Positions 26,827 through 35,523 of a stretch of DNA of 64,000 nt are shown here, piece by piece. The stretch is from assembly GCF_019278565.1 (NCBI RefSeq), contig NZ_CP058988.1, positions 3,410,001 to 3,474,000 of the forward strand, read 5' to 3'. This DNA comes from Cellulophaga sp. HaHa_2_95 (GTDB lineage: Bacteria; Bacteroidota; Bacteroidia; Flavobacteriales; Flavobacteriaceae). Positions within the stretch are counted from its first letter, which is position 1. Every line of letters begins with the position of its first letter. The notes under the pieces are model-generated. The model was not told the DNA's origin. It worked only from the letters and a program-made list of their open reading frames with translations, and searched no databases. The translations under genes were made by a program, and so were the position numbers.

Positions 26827-27966
26827 ATGAAAATCTTAGCCATTGACGACCAGCTATTAATATTAATGTCTTTAGAAAAGAGATTAATTGAATTAGGATA
26901 CCAAGTTAAAACTGCCGATTCTGGAGAAAAAGGAATTGATATTTTCAAAACGTTTCAGCCCGATTTAGTTATTGTAGACATTAATATGCCTGGCTTATCA
27001 GGATTAGATGTCGTAAAACATATCCGTTTAGAAGAAAAATCTAAAACGCCAATAGTGGTCATGTCTGGTAACACCGATGAAAAAATTATTGTAGATGGTT
27101 TTGATTTGGGAATAGATGATTACATGAAGAAGCCCGTAAGTTTAAGTGAAGTAGCAGCTCGCGTAAAACGTATTATAGGTACCCCTACCGAGAACAATAC
27201 AGAAAGTGCAAAGAGTGAAGGGCAAATGCTACAACAATACTGTGTAGGTGTTGTCATACCTTGTTACAATGAGGAAGAACGCTTATCTGGCGAAGCTTTC
27301 AAGAATTTTGTTTATAACAACCTTGGTTATCATTTATGTTTTGTAAACGATGGAAGTACGGATCGTACCTTAGAAGTATTAGAAGAATTACGAAAAGGTA
27401 ATGAGAATAAAATAAGTGTCTATAATTGCGAAAAGAATGGCGGTAAAGCAGAAGCAGTACGTCAAGGAATGCTACATTTAGCTAAGGACCCGCAATTGGA
27501 TTATATTGGGTATTTAGATGCCGATTTATCTACAGATTTCAGAGACTTTGATGATTTAGTAAAAACCATGGAAACCTCCGACTTTAAAATTGTTAGTGGA
27601 TCTCGTATGAGTAGAATGGGTGCAAATATCACTAAAGAATCTGCGAGAAAGATAATTAGTATGACTATTAATCTTATCATTAGATCTATTTTAAAAATGC
27701 CTTTTAATGATACCCAATGTGGTGCCAAAATAATGGATAAGGAACTCGTAGAACTCGTCTTTCAGAAAAAATTTATTACCCGTTGGTTATTTGATGTAGA
27801 AATTTTTATGCGCATGCGCAAACATTATGGTAAGGAAAAAGTACAAAGTATGATTTGCGAACAACCATTAAAAAGATGGATTCATGCAGATGGTTCTAAA
27901 CTATCTATGAAAGATTCCATTCAGATTGTGGGCCAACTGGCAAAAATAGCCATTCACTATAAATAG
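26827..27966 (+). CDS. Receiver domain fused to GT2 glycosyltransferase
   Basis: The 379-residue protein starts with a complete receiver domain (1-118): acidic pocket DD (7-8), Asp51 in IVDINMPGLSG, Thr/Ser in VVMSGN, and Lys in YMKKPVSL. After a 20-residue linker a GT2 domain begins: CVGVVIPCYNEEERL (140-153), NDGSTDRT, GGKAEAVRQG, and the metal-binding D231-A-D233 in GYLDADLSTD, then the acceptor-region FNDTQCGAKIM and WLFDVEI. This GT2 type resembles dolichol/undecaprenyl-phosphate sugar synthases. The fusion implies phosphorylation-controlled sugar transfer, perhaps onto a lipid carrier feeding the neighbouring GT-C-like protein. The kinase is unknown. A terminator follows 20 bp downstream. 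Confidence 0.92.
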   Translation: MKILAIDDQLLILMSLEKRLIELGYQVKTADSGEKGIDIFKTFQPDLVIVDINMPGLSGLDVVKHIRLEEKSKTPIVVMSGNTDEKIIVDGFDLGIDDYMKKPVSLSEVAARVKRIIGTPTENNTESAKSEGQMLQQYCVGVVIPCYNEEERLSGEAFKNFVYNNLGYHLCFVNDGSTDRTLEVLEELRKGNENKISVYNCEKNGGKAEAVRQGMLHLAKDPQLDYIGYLDADLSTDFRDFDDLVKTMETSDFKIVSGSRMSRMGANITKESARKIISMTINLIIRSILKMPFNDTQCGAKIMDKELVELVFQKKFITRWLFDVEIFMRMRKHYGKEKVQSMICEQPLKRWIHADGSKLSMKDSIQIVGQLAKIAIHYK

Positions 27967-27985
27967 TAATTTTTTAACGATTTGA

Positions 27986-28019
27986 AAATCCAACTCCCTG
28001 TAGTTGGATTTTTTTTTGC
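27986..28019 (+). terminator. Intrinsic terminator of the receiver-GT2 gene
   Basis: AAATCCAACT (27986-27995) pairs with AGTTGGATTT (28002-28011) over a short loop and runs into about nine T. Confidence 0.88.
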
Positions 28020-28045
28020 TTAAATCTTCCTAGTTGTAACTCAAA

Positions 28046-28088
28046 TGATATATATCATTTCATAAGACTATTGCGGTTCGTAAATTTA
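28046..28088 (+). promoter_or_regulatory. Crp/Fnr-type box plus promoter of cbpA-cbpM
   Basis: TGATATATATCA (28046-28057) is a perfect palindrome. A -7-like TAAATTTA begins at 28081, exactly 35 bp after the first base of the box. This is the leftmost member of a series of sites with the same geometry in this window. The ATG of cbpA lies 59 bp past the -7 start. Confidence 0.7.
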
Positions 28089-28139
28089 TAGTTACATTAT
28101 TTATACCTACGGGAACATTAATACGGGATACTAGCGCAT

Positions 28140-29048
28140 ATGGAATTCATTGATTATTATAAAGTTTTGGGCATTTCTAAAAATGCTACAGAAAGCGATA
28201 TTAAAAAAGCATATCGCAAATTGGCACGAAAACACCATCCAGACTTAAATCCGGATAATGAAGAAGCTGAGAAAAATTTCAAGAAAATTAATGAAGCTAA
28301 TGAAGTTCTTAGCAATAAAGAGAAGCGTAAAAAATATGACCAATATGGGAAGGATTGGCAGCATGCAGACGAATTTGAAAAACAAAAACAACAGCAGCGT
28401 CAGCATAGCAGACAAAACCCTGGAGGTGCTGGTGGTTTCACTGGTGGCCAGTCTAATGAAGATTTCTCAGACTTTTTTGAAAGTATGTTTGGCGGTCAAC
28501 AAGGAAATTTTAACTCTTCTAGGCAGAATGCCAGATTTAGAGGTCAAGATTATAATGCATCTTTAACCTTAAACCTTACCGATACGTTAACTACGGAAAA
28601 ACAAACCTTAACGGTAAATAATAAAAAAATTCGGATTACAATCCCTGCCGGTATTGAAGATGAGCAGACTATAAAAATTGCAGGCTATGGGGGTCCAGGA
28701 GTTAATAACGGACCTGCAGGAAATTTATTTATAAAATTTACGGTACAAAACAATACAGATTTTACACGCGAAAGAGCAAATCTTTACAAAACAATAGAGG
28801 TACCACTTACCAAGGCAATCTTAGGAGGCGATATCACTATAGATACCCTGACGGGTAAAGTAAAATTAAAAGTAAAGCCCGAAACTCAAAATGGTACTAA
28901 AGTAAAATTGTCCGGAAAAGGCTTACCTAAATACAAAAAGGAAAATCAGTTTGGAGACTTATATATTACGTACCAAGTAAAAATTCCAACCAATTTAACG
29001 AAGGAACAAAAAGAATTATTTGAAGCGCTAGCAGCTACCAATTTATAA
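28140..29048 (+). CDS. cbpA: Curved DNA-binding protein/J-domain co-chaperone CbpA
   Basis: The 302-residue protein has a J domain (1-70) with the catalytic [10 protein letters not shown] (HPD), a Gly/Phe-rich stretch ([12 protein letters not shown]), and the two C-terminal beta-barrel substrate-binding domains (about 135-300, including [21 protein letters not shown] and [17 protein letters not shown]). The DnaJ zinc-finger cysteines are absent, which marks the CbpA class. It would stimulate DnaK and may bind DNA under stress or starvation. It is paired with CbpM 10 nt downstream. Its promoter carries the TGAY-N4-RTCA box, placing it in the same putative stress regulon as the universal stress proteins. 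Confidence 0.92.
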   Translation: MEFIDYYKVLGISKNATESDIKKAYRKLARKHHPDLNPDNEEAEKNFKKINEANEVLSNKEKRKKYDQYGKDWQHADEFEKQKQQQRQHSRQNPGGAGGFTGGQSNEDFSDFFESMFGGQQGNFNSSRQNARFRGQDYNASLTLNLTDTLTTEKQTLTVNNKKIRITIPAGIEDEQTIKIAGYGGPGVNNGPAGNLFIKFTVQNNTDFTRERANLYKTIEVPLTKAILGGDITIDTLTGKVKLKVKPETQNGTKVKLSGKGLPKYKKENQFGDLYITYQVKIPTNLTKEQKELFEALAATNL

Positions 29049-29058
29049 AGAGAAGCTT

Positions 29059-29352
29059 ATGGATACACAATTGATACATCTTAATGATTTCTGTACTAGT
29101 TACGAGATAGAAATAACCTTCATTACCGAGTTATACAATTATGATATTATCGAATTAAAAAGTGTTGATGACCATCAATTCATTCCCTTAGAGGAATTAC
29201 CTAAAGTAGAAAAGATGGTACGTCTACACCAAGACCTTAACATAAATATTGAAGGGCTAGAGGCAGTGCATCAATTGCTGCAGCGCAACAGCGCCATGCA
29301 AGAAGAAATACGTCTTCTCAAGCAGAAACTCAACAGATTGGATGCTATTTAA
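29059..29352 (+). CDS. cbpM: CbpA modulator CbpM
   Basis: The 97-residue protein looks like CbpM: an N-terminal MerR-like helical segment (LIHLNDFCTSYEIEITFITEL... DIIEL) and a C-terminal helix (EIRLLKQKLNRLD) that would form a coiled coil. CbpM binds the J domain of CbpA and inhibits its co-chaperone activity. The 10-nt spacing from cbpA and matching order with other genomes support the call. No DNA-binding wing is obvious. Confidence 0.85.
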   Translation: MDTQLIHLNDFCTSYEIEITFITELYNYDIIELKSVDDHQFIPLEELPKVEKMVRLHQDLNINIEGLEAVHQLLQRNSAMQEEIRLLKQKLNRLDAI

Positions 29353-29358
29353 TAATCT

Positions 29359-29574
29359 TTATTTAGATTTAGAATGATTTTCAAGATGATGTTGTAACAA
29401 ACTATTCAAATCTGCTAAATACCCCTCAAGCGCATCCTTATCTAAATCTGGGTGCTTTTCTGAGGGTATGGTCACGGGATTTTCATCTAAAAATTGATAC
29501 AACTCCGGATAATCTGTTTCTATTGTTTTAATGAGCTGAGAAATAGCAGTAAGAACAGTGTGTATTTTTTTCAT
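29359..29574 (-). CDS. Small conserved hypothetical protein
   Basis: The 71-residue frame encodes a mostly helical acidic protein (MKKIHTVLTAISQLIKTIETDYPELYQFLDENPVT is its first half in outline). It lies 17 nt after the ABC ATPase on the same strand and converges on cbpM with only 6 nt between stops, so it is probably the last gene of the exporter operon. I recognise no family. Codon use and a plausible fold make it a likely real gene rather than a shadow. Confidence 0.6.
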   Translation of the reverse strand: MKKIHTVLTAISQLIKTIETDYPELYQFLDENPVTIPSEKHPDLDKDALEGYLADLNSLLQHHLENHSKSK

Positions 29575-29591
29575 ATTATTTATTTAAATTA

Positions 29592-30266
29592 TTAAGTGAT
29601 AATTCTTCCATCTTCCATTTGAATGATTCGGTCTGTTTTATTGGCAAAATCTTCATCATGGGTTACGATTAACAGAGACAAATCTTCTTCCTCTTTCAAT
29701 TGTTTAAAAATGTTAAACACATTATCTGCATTCCGGCTATCTAAATTCCCTGTAGGTTCATCACCCATTAAAAGTACGGGATTATTAATTAAAGCACGTG
29801 CAATAGCCACGCGTTGTTTTTCTCCTCCAGAAATTCTTGAAGCACGCTGCAAGGCTAATTTCTCAATATCTAGCATTTTCAATTTTTCCATCGCTACGTG
29901 CTCTATTTCTTGATGCGATTTTTCCGCTAGTTTTTTTGCAGGTAACATCACGTTCTCTAATACCGTAAACTCCGATAGCAAATAATGAAACTGAAAGACG
30001 AAGCCAACATATTTATTTCTAATTTGAGAAAGTTCTTTTTGGTTTTTCCCTGTGATCAATTCGTTATTCAAATACAATTCGCCCGTATACTCAGTATCCA
30101 TAGTAGACAAGATATAGAGTAACGTAGATTTCCCTGAACCAGATTTCCCCATGATAGACGTAAACTCCCCTTTTTCTATTCCTAAGGAGATGTCTTTTAA
30201 AACGTGAAAATCTTTAGGTTTTAAAAAATGCTTATTTATTTTTTTTGTTTCAAGAACTAAATCCAT
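29592..30266 (-). CDS. ABC transporter ATP-binding protein (MacB/LolD type)
   Basis: The 224-residue ATPase has Walker A GKSGSGKST, Q-loop in FVFQFHYLLSEFTVLENV, signature ISGGEKQRVAIARAL, Walker B VLLMGDEPTGNLD and switch His in LIVTHDE. The LSEFTVLENV and EPTGNLDS context is typical of the LolD/MacB/FtsE group that drives mechanotransmission rather than solute transport. It is 8 nt downstream of the permease gene. Together with the adaptor it should form a MacAB-like tripartite exporter; substrate unknown. Confidence 0.92.
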   Translation of the reverse strand: MDLVLETKKINKHFLKPKDFHVLKDISLGIEKGEFTSIMGKSGSGKSTLLYILSTMDTEYTGELYLNNELITGKNQKELSQIRNKYVGFVFQFHYLLSEFTVLENVMLPAKKLAEKSHQEIEHVAMEKLKMLDIEKLALQRASRISGGEKQRVAIARALINNPVLLMGDEPTGNLDSRNADNVFNIFKQLKEEEDLSLLIVTHDEDFANKTDRIIQMEDGRIIT

Positions 30267-30274
30267 ATGCTTTA

Positions 30275-31537
30275 TTATGTACCTCTGATTATTTTTACTG
30301 GATCTATCTTCCGGGCTTTATTTGCAGGTAAATACCCCGCAATAAAAGTAGAAAGCAATGCAAATACAATTCCAATAACATAGTAACTAAGACTAAAATC
30401 TACCGGATAAGTATCAATAGTTGGTAATGCTTCTGTTTTGAAGGAGGTATGATCTATGAGAACAGAAAACCCAAAACCTACCAAAAGCCCCAATACGCCG
30501 CCCACCAAGCCTATAATCATTGCCTGACTCATGAAGATAAGCTGAACATCAGTACCCGAAAACCCAAGTGCTTTTAGGATGGCAATATCTTTCATTTTCT
30601 CATATATGAGCATATTTAAGATATTGTAGATCCCAAATCCAGCCACAATTAAAAGCGTTATAGATACGGCATAGGTAATAAGGTTTCTAATGTTAGTGCC
30701 TGTTTCAAACTGTGCATTAGCTTCATTTATGCTAGTAGCCGTAATTGAAAAAAGCGAAGCTAATTGTTTTGAATATGCTGAAGCATCTTCAATATCATTT
30801 AATTTGATATTAATGTCAGTAATATAGTTCTGGGTTTCTCCTAGAATGCGCTGTACCGTTTTTAGGTTTACAAAACTCTGGCTATTATCTACCTCTGCCA
30901 CCCCACTCTGGTATAGTCCTACTATTTTGAGAGGAAAAAGGTCTCCTTTAACCGTACTAACCTGTACCCTATCGCCTACTTTTAAGGACATTTTTTTTGC
31001 TAAGCCCGAACCTAGTAAAATACCTGTATCATTATTTTCCAAATCTTCTGGTAGGCCTTGAATAATATTATCTCGAATATTAGACAACCTTATTTCATCC
31101 ATGATAGACACTCCTATTAAACTGCCTCCTATTTCTATGGAGCCCGAAATGTAGAAGATTTGAGCTCTAGCTTGAGGGGTTACTCCTTTTATTTTTCTAT
31201 CCTTTTTTAGATAGCTTAAAATAGGCAAAGCATTGTGAATTTTTTTCTGATGCTGTTTTGGCTTTATTGAATGTACAAATTGAAAGGACTGTTGAAATTC
31301 ATCATACAAGGCTACAGGTTGTTTTTCTGTAGGCTTTATTTCATTATACAAATGTATATGAGGCGTTTGGTTTAATATTAAATCGTCTAACATTGCATTT
31401 AGCCCTGTCATAAAACTAACTAACGTAATATAAGCACCTATACCAAAAGTTACTCCCAGAGCCGCCGTTAATGTAGATTTTAACTTGGTCAGTAAATGCG
31501 TCTTTGCAATATTGAGTATTACAGGCCAATTTGTCAT
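30275..31537 (-). CDS. ABC transporter permease (MacB/FtsX family)
   Basis: The 420-residue protein has one N-terminal helix (about 17-40), a large periplasmic domain (about 45-285) and three C-terminal helices, the MacB/LolC-type topology. The FtsX region includes ILNMLIYEKMKDIAILKALGFSG, a hallmark of this family, and the end AGYLPANKARKIDPVKIIRG. The start overlaps the adaptor stop by 1 nt (TAATG), giving translational coupling. It works with the ATPase downstream and membrane-fusion protein upstream. Confidence 0.9.
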   Translation of the reverse strand: MTNWPVILNIAKTHLLTKLKSTLTAALGVTFGIGAYITLVSFMTGLNAMLDDLILNQTPHIHLYNEIKPTEKQPVALYDEFQQSFQFVHSIKPKQHQKKIHNALPILSYLKKDRKIKGVTPQARAQIFYISGSIEIGGSLIGVSIMDEIRLSNIRDNIIQGLPEDLENNDTGILLGSGLAKKMSLKVGDRVQVSTVKGDLFPLKIVGLYQSGVAEVDNSQSFVNLKTVQRILGETQNYITDINIKLNDIEDASAYSKQLASLFSITATSINEANAQFETGTNIRNLITYAVSITLLIVAGFGIYNILNMLIYEKMKDIAILKALGFSGTDVQLIFMSQAMIIGLVGGVLGLLVGFGFSVLIDHTSFKTEALPTIDTYPVDFSLSYYVIGIVFALLSTFIAGYLPANKARKIDPVKIIRGT

Positions 31538-32613
31538 TATTCTGGTTTTAATAGTTCCGTAGTGGTTGTAATACCTTTTGTAATTTCTACTTCATTTAAA
31601 TTCTGTAAACCTATTTCTACAGTTTTTAAACCATCATCCGTTACCACCGAGTTCCCATTCACTATATATTCTTTAGGAACTATTAATGCATCACTCTTTT
31701 CATAAATGACAATATTACCTTCTCCAGAAAGTCCTGGATATAATTTTTCAGGCGTCTTTATAAATAAGGCTTCTACTTTAAATGTTTGTGAACGCGAATC
31801 TTTCTGAGGGTATATTTTAGTGACTATAGCTTCAAATACCCTATCAGCATAGGCATCTAAACTTACTAATGCTTTTTGCCCTTTCTCTATTTTTACAATA
31901 TCTACCTCATCTACCAAAAGTTCAATGACAAAATTTGACGTGCTTCCTACCAAAGCAAGGGCTTCCATGGTGGTTACAATTTCACCTCTATTTTTATAAA
32001 GCGCATATACTTTGCCGTTAATTTTACTAGTAACCGTATATTCTCCTGTAGTAATTTGAGAATTTTTGTAGGTGTTTTGTGCCTGTTTTACCTGTGTTTG
32101 TAATTCTTTTCTAGTCCGATTAAATTTATTATCCAAGACATTCAATTGATTCTTAGAACGTTGATATGCTAATTTTCTAGTTTCATATTCTATTTTGGAA
32201 CCAATATGCTGACGCCATAAATTTTCTTGCCTTTTATAATTTATGGAATCGTTTGTAAAAGTTAATCGTGCCGTTTCTATATCTTCCTGCAGCTCTCTTA
32301 AAACCGTAGAATTTCCTTGATAGTTATTTGTTGATAATTGTAAAGACAGTTTCGCATTTTCTGCATTTAATTCACTAGAAGAATTAGTAATATGTGCTAT
32401 AGGTGTATTTTTCTGAACAAGAGCATCTTCTTCAACTAGATTGTGCTCAAGAATACCATTTACGATGGCATATGCTTCATACAAACTATCGGGCTGTATG
32501 GTTACTGAGGCATAAACCGATTCTGTTAGTTCTTTAACTATGGGAAGTGTTCGTTCTTGTTTACTTCCACAGGAAATACATAATAAGGTAGAAAGGATGA
32601 ATACTATTTTCAT
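31537..32613 (-). CDS. Periplasmic adaptor (HlyD/MacA family), probable lipoprotein
   Basis: The ATG at 32613 is preferred because it begins MKIVFILSTLLCISCGSK, a lipoprotein-like signal (Cys-x-x-Cys, slightly off consensus); an ATG 57 nt upstream would bury this signal. The body has the adaptor order: half-lipoyl with VNGILEHNLVEEDALVQKNTPIA, a long coiled-coil hairpin (about 75-175), second lipoyl half (YTVTSKINGKVYALYKNRGEIV), and a beta-barrel with GLSGEGNIVI. It links the inner-membrane ABC permease to an outer-membrane partner that is not in this operon. First gene of the minus-strand exporter operon. Confidence 0.85.
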   Translation of the reverse strand: MKIVFILSTLLCISCGSKQERTLPIVKELTESVYASVTIQPDSLYEAYAIVNGILEHNLVEEDALVQKNTPIAHITNSSSELNAENAKLSLQLSTNNYQGNSTVLRELQEDIETARLTFTNDSINYKRQENLWRQHIGSKIEYETRKLAYQRSKNQLNVLDNKFNRTRKELQTQVKQAQNTYKNSQITTGEYTVTSKINGKVYALYKNRGEIVTTMEALALVGSTSNFVIELLVDEVDIVKIEKGQKALVSLDAYADRVFEAIVTKIYPQKDSRSQTFKVEALFIKTPEKLYPGLSGEGNIVIYEKSDALIVPKEYIVNGNSVVTDDGLKTVEIGLQNLNEVEITKGITTTTELLKPE

Positions 32614-32753
32614 TGGAAGAATATATTCTTTGTGAACTACGAAATAAGGAATGAATTTCATCAAAAACAATGAGATAAATCATATCCTATGATTAAATTT
32701 AGTTGCAAATTCTTAGCTATTACTTAACCATAAGAACTCGCACAATTAAGGAC

Positions 32754-32796
32754 TGACTATTGTCATATTTTAATAACATGATGCAGCTTATTTTTG
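32754..32796 (+). promoter_or_regulatory. Crp/Fnr-type box plus promoter of the FMN-binding protein gene
   Basis: TGACTATTGTCA (32754-32765) and a perfect -7 element TATTTTTG (32789-32796), 35 bp start to start. The -7 element overlaps the TTG start of a longer frame at 32794, so translation must begin further down, at ATG 32836. Confidence 0.78.
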
Positions 32797-32835
32797 TCAA
32801 ATCGATTAGAACAAACAGCTCTTATACCTTACAAA

Positions 32836-33288
32836 ATGATAGATTTAAGCAAAAGCCAAAGCATCAGTATTCTTCTTAATAATTACTTCGGGAACCTGGG
32901 GGTTATTTCTCAAAACATGCCCTATGTAATTCCCATTACCTATTATTTTGATAAAGAAGATGGCACCATCATAAGTTATACTGCAGATGGTCTTAAATTA
33001 AGTGCTATGCGTAAAAACAAGCATGTTTCTTTAGCTGTGCAAGAAATTACCTCTGTAAACAATTGGCAATCGGTATTAGTTCATGGAACCTTTGAAGAAT
33101 TAACAGGTATTGATGCAAAACAACAACTACATACATTTAGCGAAGGTGTCAAGAAACTAATCTTCGAAAAGGAACAGAAAGAAGCTGAATTTATTAGTGA
33201 ATTTTCTAATAAATCATACCAGAAAGGCATCCCTACCGTTTTTAAAATAAACATTACTGAAATTACGGGAAAAAGAAAAGAAATGTAA
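32836..33288 (+). CDS. Pyridoxamine 5'-phosphate oxidase-like FMN-binding protein
   Basis: Start ATG 32836 gives 150 residues; the upstream TTG at 32794 overlaps the promoter and is rejected. The protein matches the split-barrel flavin-binding family: ISILLNNYFGNLGVIS, then MPYVIPITYYFDKEDGTIISYTADGLKLSAMRKN (the FMN-phosphate-binding region) and VSLAVQEI...WQSVLVHGTFEEL. NimA-type nitroreductases and other redox proteins share this fold, so the substrate is open. It lies alone between the exporter and pta, 111 bp from the latter, and has the regulon box upstream, consistent with a redox-stress or anaerobic role. Confidence 0.82.
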   Translation: MIDLSKSQSISILLNNYFGNLGVISQNMPYVIPITYYFDKEDGTIISYTADGLKLSAMRKNKHVSLAVQEITSVNNWQSVLVHGTFEELTGIDAKQQLHTFSEGVKKLIFEKEQKEAEFISEFSNKSYQKGIPTVFKINITEITGKRKEM

Positions 33289-33344
33289 GCGCTATCTATT
33301 TATATAGTGAAGCAATAATTAATTCAGAGTTTATATGCTTTGCC

Positions 33345-33375
33345 TTGTGCTTAGATAAAGAATCTCTTAACTTTG
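33345..33375 (+). promoter_or_regulatory. Promoter of pta-ackA
   Basis: A perfect -7 element TAACTTTG at 33368-33375 follows a TTG at 33345-33347. No TGAY-N4-RTCA box occurs at the expected distance, so pta-ackA seems to have an ordinary promoter, although read-through from the upstream boxed promoter is possible. Confidence 0.6.
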
Positions 33376-33399
33376 AGAAGATCATAATATACCCATTAC

Positions 33400-35493
33400 A
33401 TGAGTAAAGCCATTTATATTGCCACCACTGAACCTAATAGTGGAAAGTCTATTGTATCCTTAGGCCTAATGCAAATTTTATTAGGAAAAACAGCTAAAGT
33501 AGGATATTTCCGCCCTATTGTTGACGATTTAAAAGAGGGCCAGATAGATAATCACATACAAACCGTACTATCGCATTTTGAAGTTGATATGAAACCCGAA
33601 GATGCCTATGCTTTTACGCGTAGTAAAGTGCTTCAGTTAAAAAATCAAGATAAAGACGATGAGATCATCAGCCATATTATCCATAAATTTAAAGCTATTG
33701 AAGATCGGTTTGATTTTGTGCTTGTAGAAGGTACAGATTTCTCTGGTGAAGGGGCTATTATTGAATGGGATATTAATGTACTTGTTGCCAAAAACTTAGG
33801 AATACCTGCCGTAATAATTACTAGTGGCGCTGGTAAAACGCTAGAGGAATTAGTGGGTAATCTGTATATGGGTTTTGATTCTTTTAGAGAAAAAGGCGTG
33901 GAAGTATTACTAACCGTTGCTAATAAAGTGCAACCAGAGAATTTAGAATTAGTAGTTGCTGCTTTAAAGAAAAAATTACCAGAGAAAGTCCTTATCGGTG
34001 CTATTCCTGCAAATCCTACTTTAGGGAACCCTACCGTAAAAGAAATAGCGAGTCAATTAGATGCCAAAGTATTATTTGGAGAAGACTATTTAAACAACCA
34101 AGCCAATGGCTTTAGTGTGGGAGCAATGCAACTCCGTAATTACTTAACACATTTAAAGAAAGACAGCCTTGTCATTACCCCAGGAGATCGTGCAGATATT
34201 ATTCTGGGTGCCTTGCAAGCAAATATTTCTACCAATTATCCAAACTTATCAGGTATTGTACTTACAGGAGGGTTAATTCCTGAAGATTCCATCATAAAAC
34301 TGATCGAAGGTCTTTCTGATATTATTCCTATAATTTCTGTAAATCAGGGAACTTTCGCCGTTACCAATAAAATTGGAGCCATAAAGCCAAAGATATATGC
34401 TGATAATACTGAAAAGATAACCACCTCAATTCAGGAATTTGAAAAGCATATCCCCGTTAATGATTTAGCAGAGCGCTTAATAACGTTTAAAGCAGAAGGG
34501 ATTACGCCTAGAATGTTTCAATACAATTTATTGAAAAGAGCTAAGTCTGCCAAAAAACATATTGTCTTGCCAGAAGGCAGTGATGAAAGAATTTTAATAG
34601 CGGCTAAAAAGTTATTGGAAGTAGAAGCCGTAACCCTAACGCTACTTGGTGATAAAGATCAAATTACTGCTAAAATGGAAGAATTAGCATTGGTCTTTAA
34701 TCCTGGAGAAATAGACATTATTGATCCTAAAAATTCAGCTAACTTTTTAGATTATGCGACCACGCTATATGAATTGCGTAAGCATAAAAATGTCAACTTA
34801 GCCATGGCAAAAGATCTTATGGAAGATGTATCTTACTTTGGTACTATGATGGTACATAAAGGTCATGCAGATGGGATGGTTTCTGGAGCGGTACACACTA
34901 CACAACATACTATATTACCTGCATTACAGTTTATAAAAACGAAGCCAGGCGTTTCTTTAGTTTCTTCTGTATTTTTTATGTGCTTGCCTAACCGTGTGAC
35001 CATTTTTGGCGATTGTGCTATTAATCCTAACCCTACGGCAGAGCAGCTTTCTGAAATTGCTATTTCATCTGCTGCTACTAGTGCTGCTTTTGGAATAGAG
35101 CCTAAAGTGGCTATGCTATCTTACTCTTCGGGTGCCTCTGGTATTGGAGAAGACGTAGACCGCGTGAGGACAGCTACAAAACTGATAAAAGAAAAACGAC
35201 CTGATTTAAAAGTTGAAGGTCCTATTCAATATGATGCCGCAGTAGATAGTAAGGTAGGGAAAAGTAAACTTCCTGATTCTGAAGTTGCCGGACAAGCAAG
35301 TGTGTTTATTTTTCCTGATTTAAATACAGGAAATAACACCTACAAAGCAGTACAACGAGAAACCGGTGCTTTGGCTATTGGTCCAATGTTGCAAGGGTTA
35401 AATAAGCCTGTAAATGATTTAAGTCGTGGTTGTACCGTAGAAGATATCTTTAATACAGTGATTATTACCGCTATTCAAGCAGAAGGATTATAA
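33400..35493 (+). CDS. pta: Phosphate acetyltransferase
   Basis: The 697-residue protein is a long-form Pta. The N-terminus is a P-loop CobQ/BioD-like domain (IYIATTEPNSGKSIVSLGL), the middle a DRTGG domain (about 215-330), and the C-terminal 330 residues the catalytic PTA_PTB domain (HIVLPEGSDERILIAAKKLL, MVSGAVHTTQHTILPALQFIKT, VSSVFFMCLP, MLSYSSGASGIGEDVDRVR, GPIQYDAAV). It interconverts acetyl-CoA and acetyl phosphate. With AckA 30 nt downstream it makes ATP from acetyl-CoA, the main overflow and fermentation route, fitting the dehydrogenase and PfkB in the same region. Confidence 0.97.
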   Translation: MSKAIYIATTEPNSGKSIVSLGLMQILLGKTAKVGYFRPIVDDLKEGQIDNHIQTVLSHFEVDMKPEDAYAFTRSKVLQLKNQDKDDEIISHIIHKFKAIEDRFDFVLVEGTDFSGEGAIIEWDINVLVAKNLGIPAVIITSGAGKTLEELVGNLYMGFDSFREKGVEVLLTVANKVQPENLELVVAALKKKLPEKVLIGAIPANPTLGNPTVKEIASQLDAKVLFGEDYLNNQANGFSVGAMQLRNYLTHLKKDSLVITPGDRADIILGALQANISTNYPNLSGIVLTGGLIPEDSIIKLIEGLSDIIPIISVNQGTFAVTNKIGAIKPKIYADNTEKITTSIQEFEKHIPVNDLAERLITFKAEGITPRMFQYNLLKRAKSAKKHIVLPEGSDERILIAAKKLLEVEAVTLTLLGDKDQITAKMEELALVFNPGEIDIIDPKNSANFLDYATTLYELRKHKNVNLAMAKDLMEDVSYFGTMMVHKGHADGMVSGAVHTTQHTILPALQFIKTKPGVSLVSSVFFMCLPNRVTIFGDCAINPNPTAEQLSEIAISSAATSAAFGIEPKVAMLSYSSGASGIGEDVDRVRTATKLIKEKRPDLKVEGPIQYDAAVDSKVGKSKLPDSEVAGQASVFIFPDLNTGNNTYKAVQRETGALAIGPMLQGLNKPVNDLSRGCTVEDIFNTVIITAIQAEGL

Positions 35494-35523
35494 TTAACTC
35501 AACCTAAAAAAAAATCAATTTAC

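Noticed and set aside
32794..32835. TTG start adding 14 residues to the FMN-binding protein
   Set aside because: The codon lies inside the -7 element TATTTTTG, so it would precede the transcription start.
33333..33375. A regulon box upstream of pta
   Set aside because: The pta -7 element (33368) is perfect, but bases 33333-33344 contain no TGAY/RTCA. pta-ackA is therefore not counted as a direct member.
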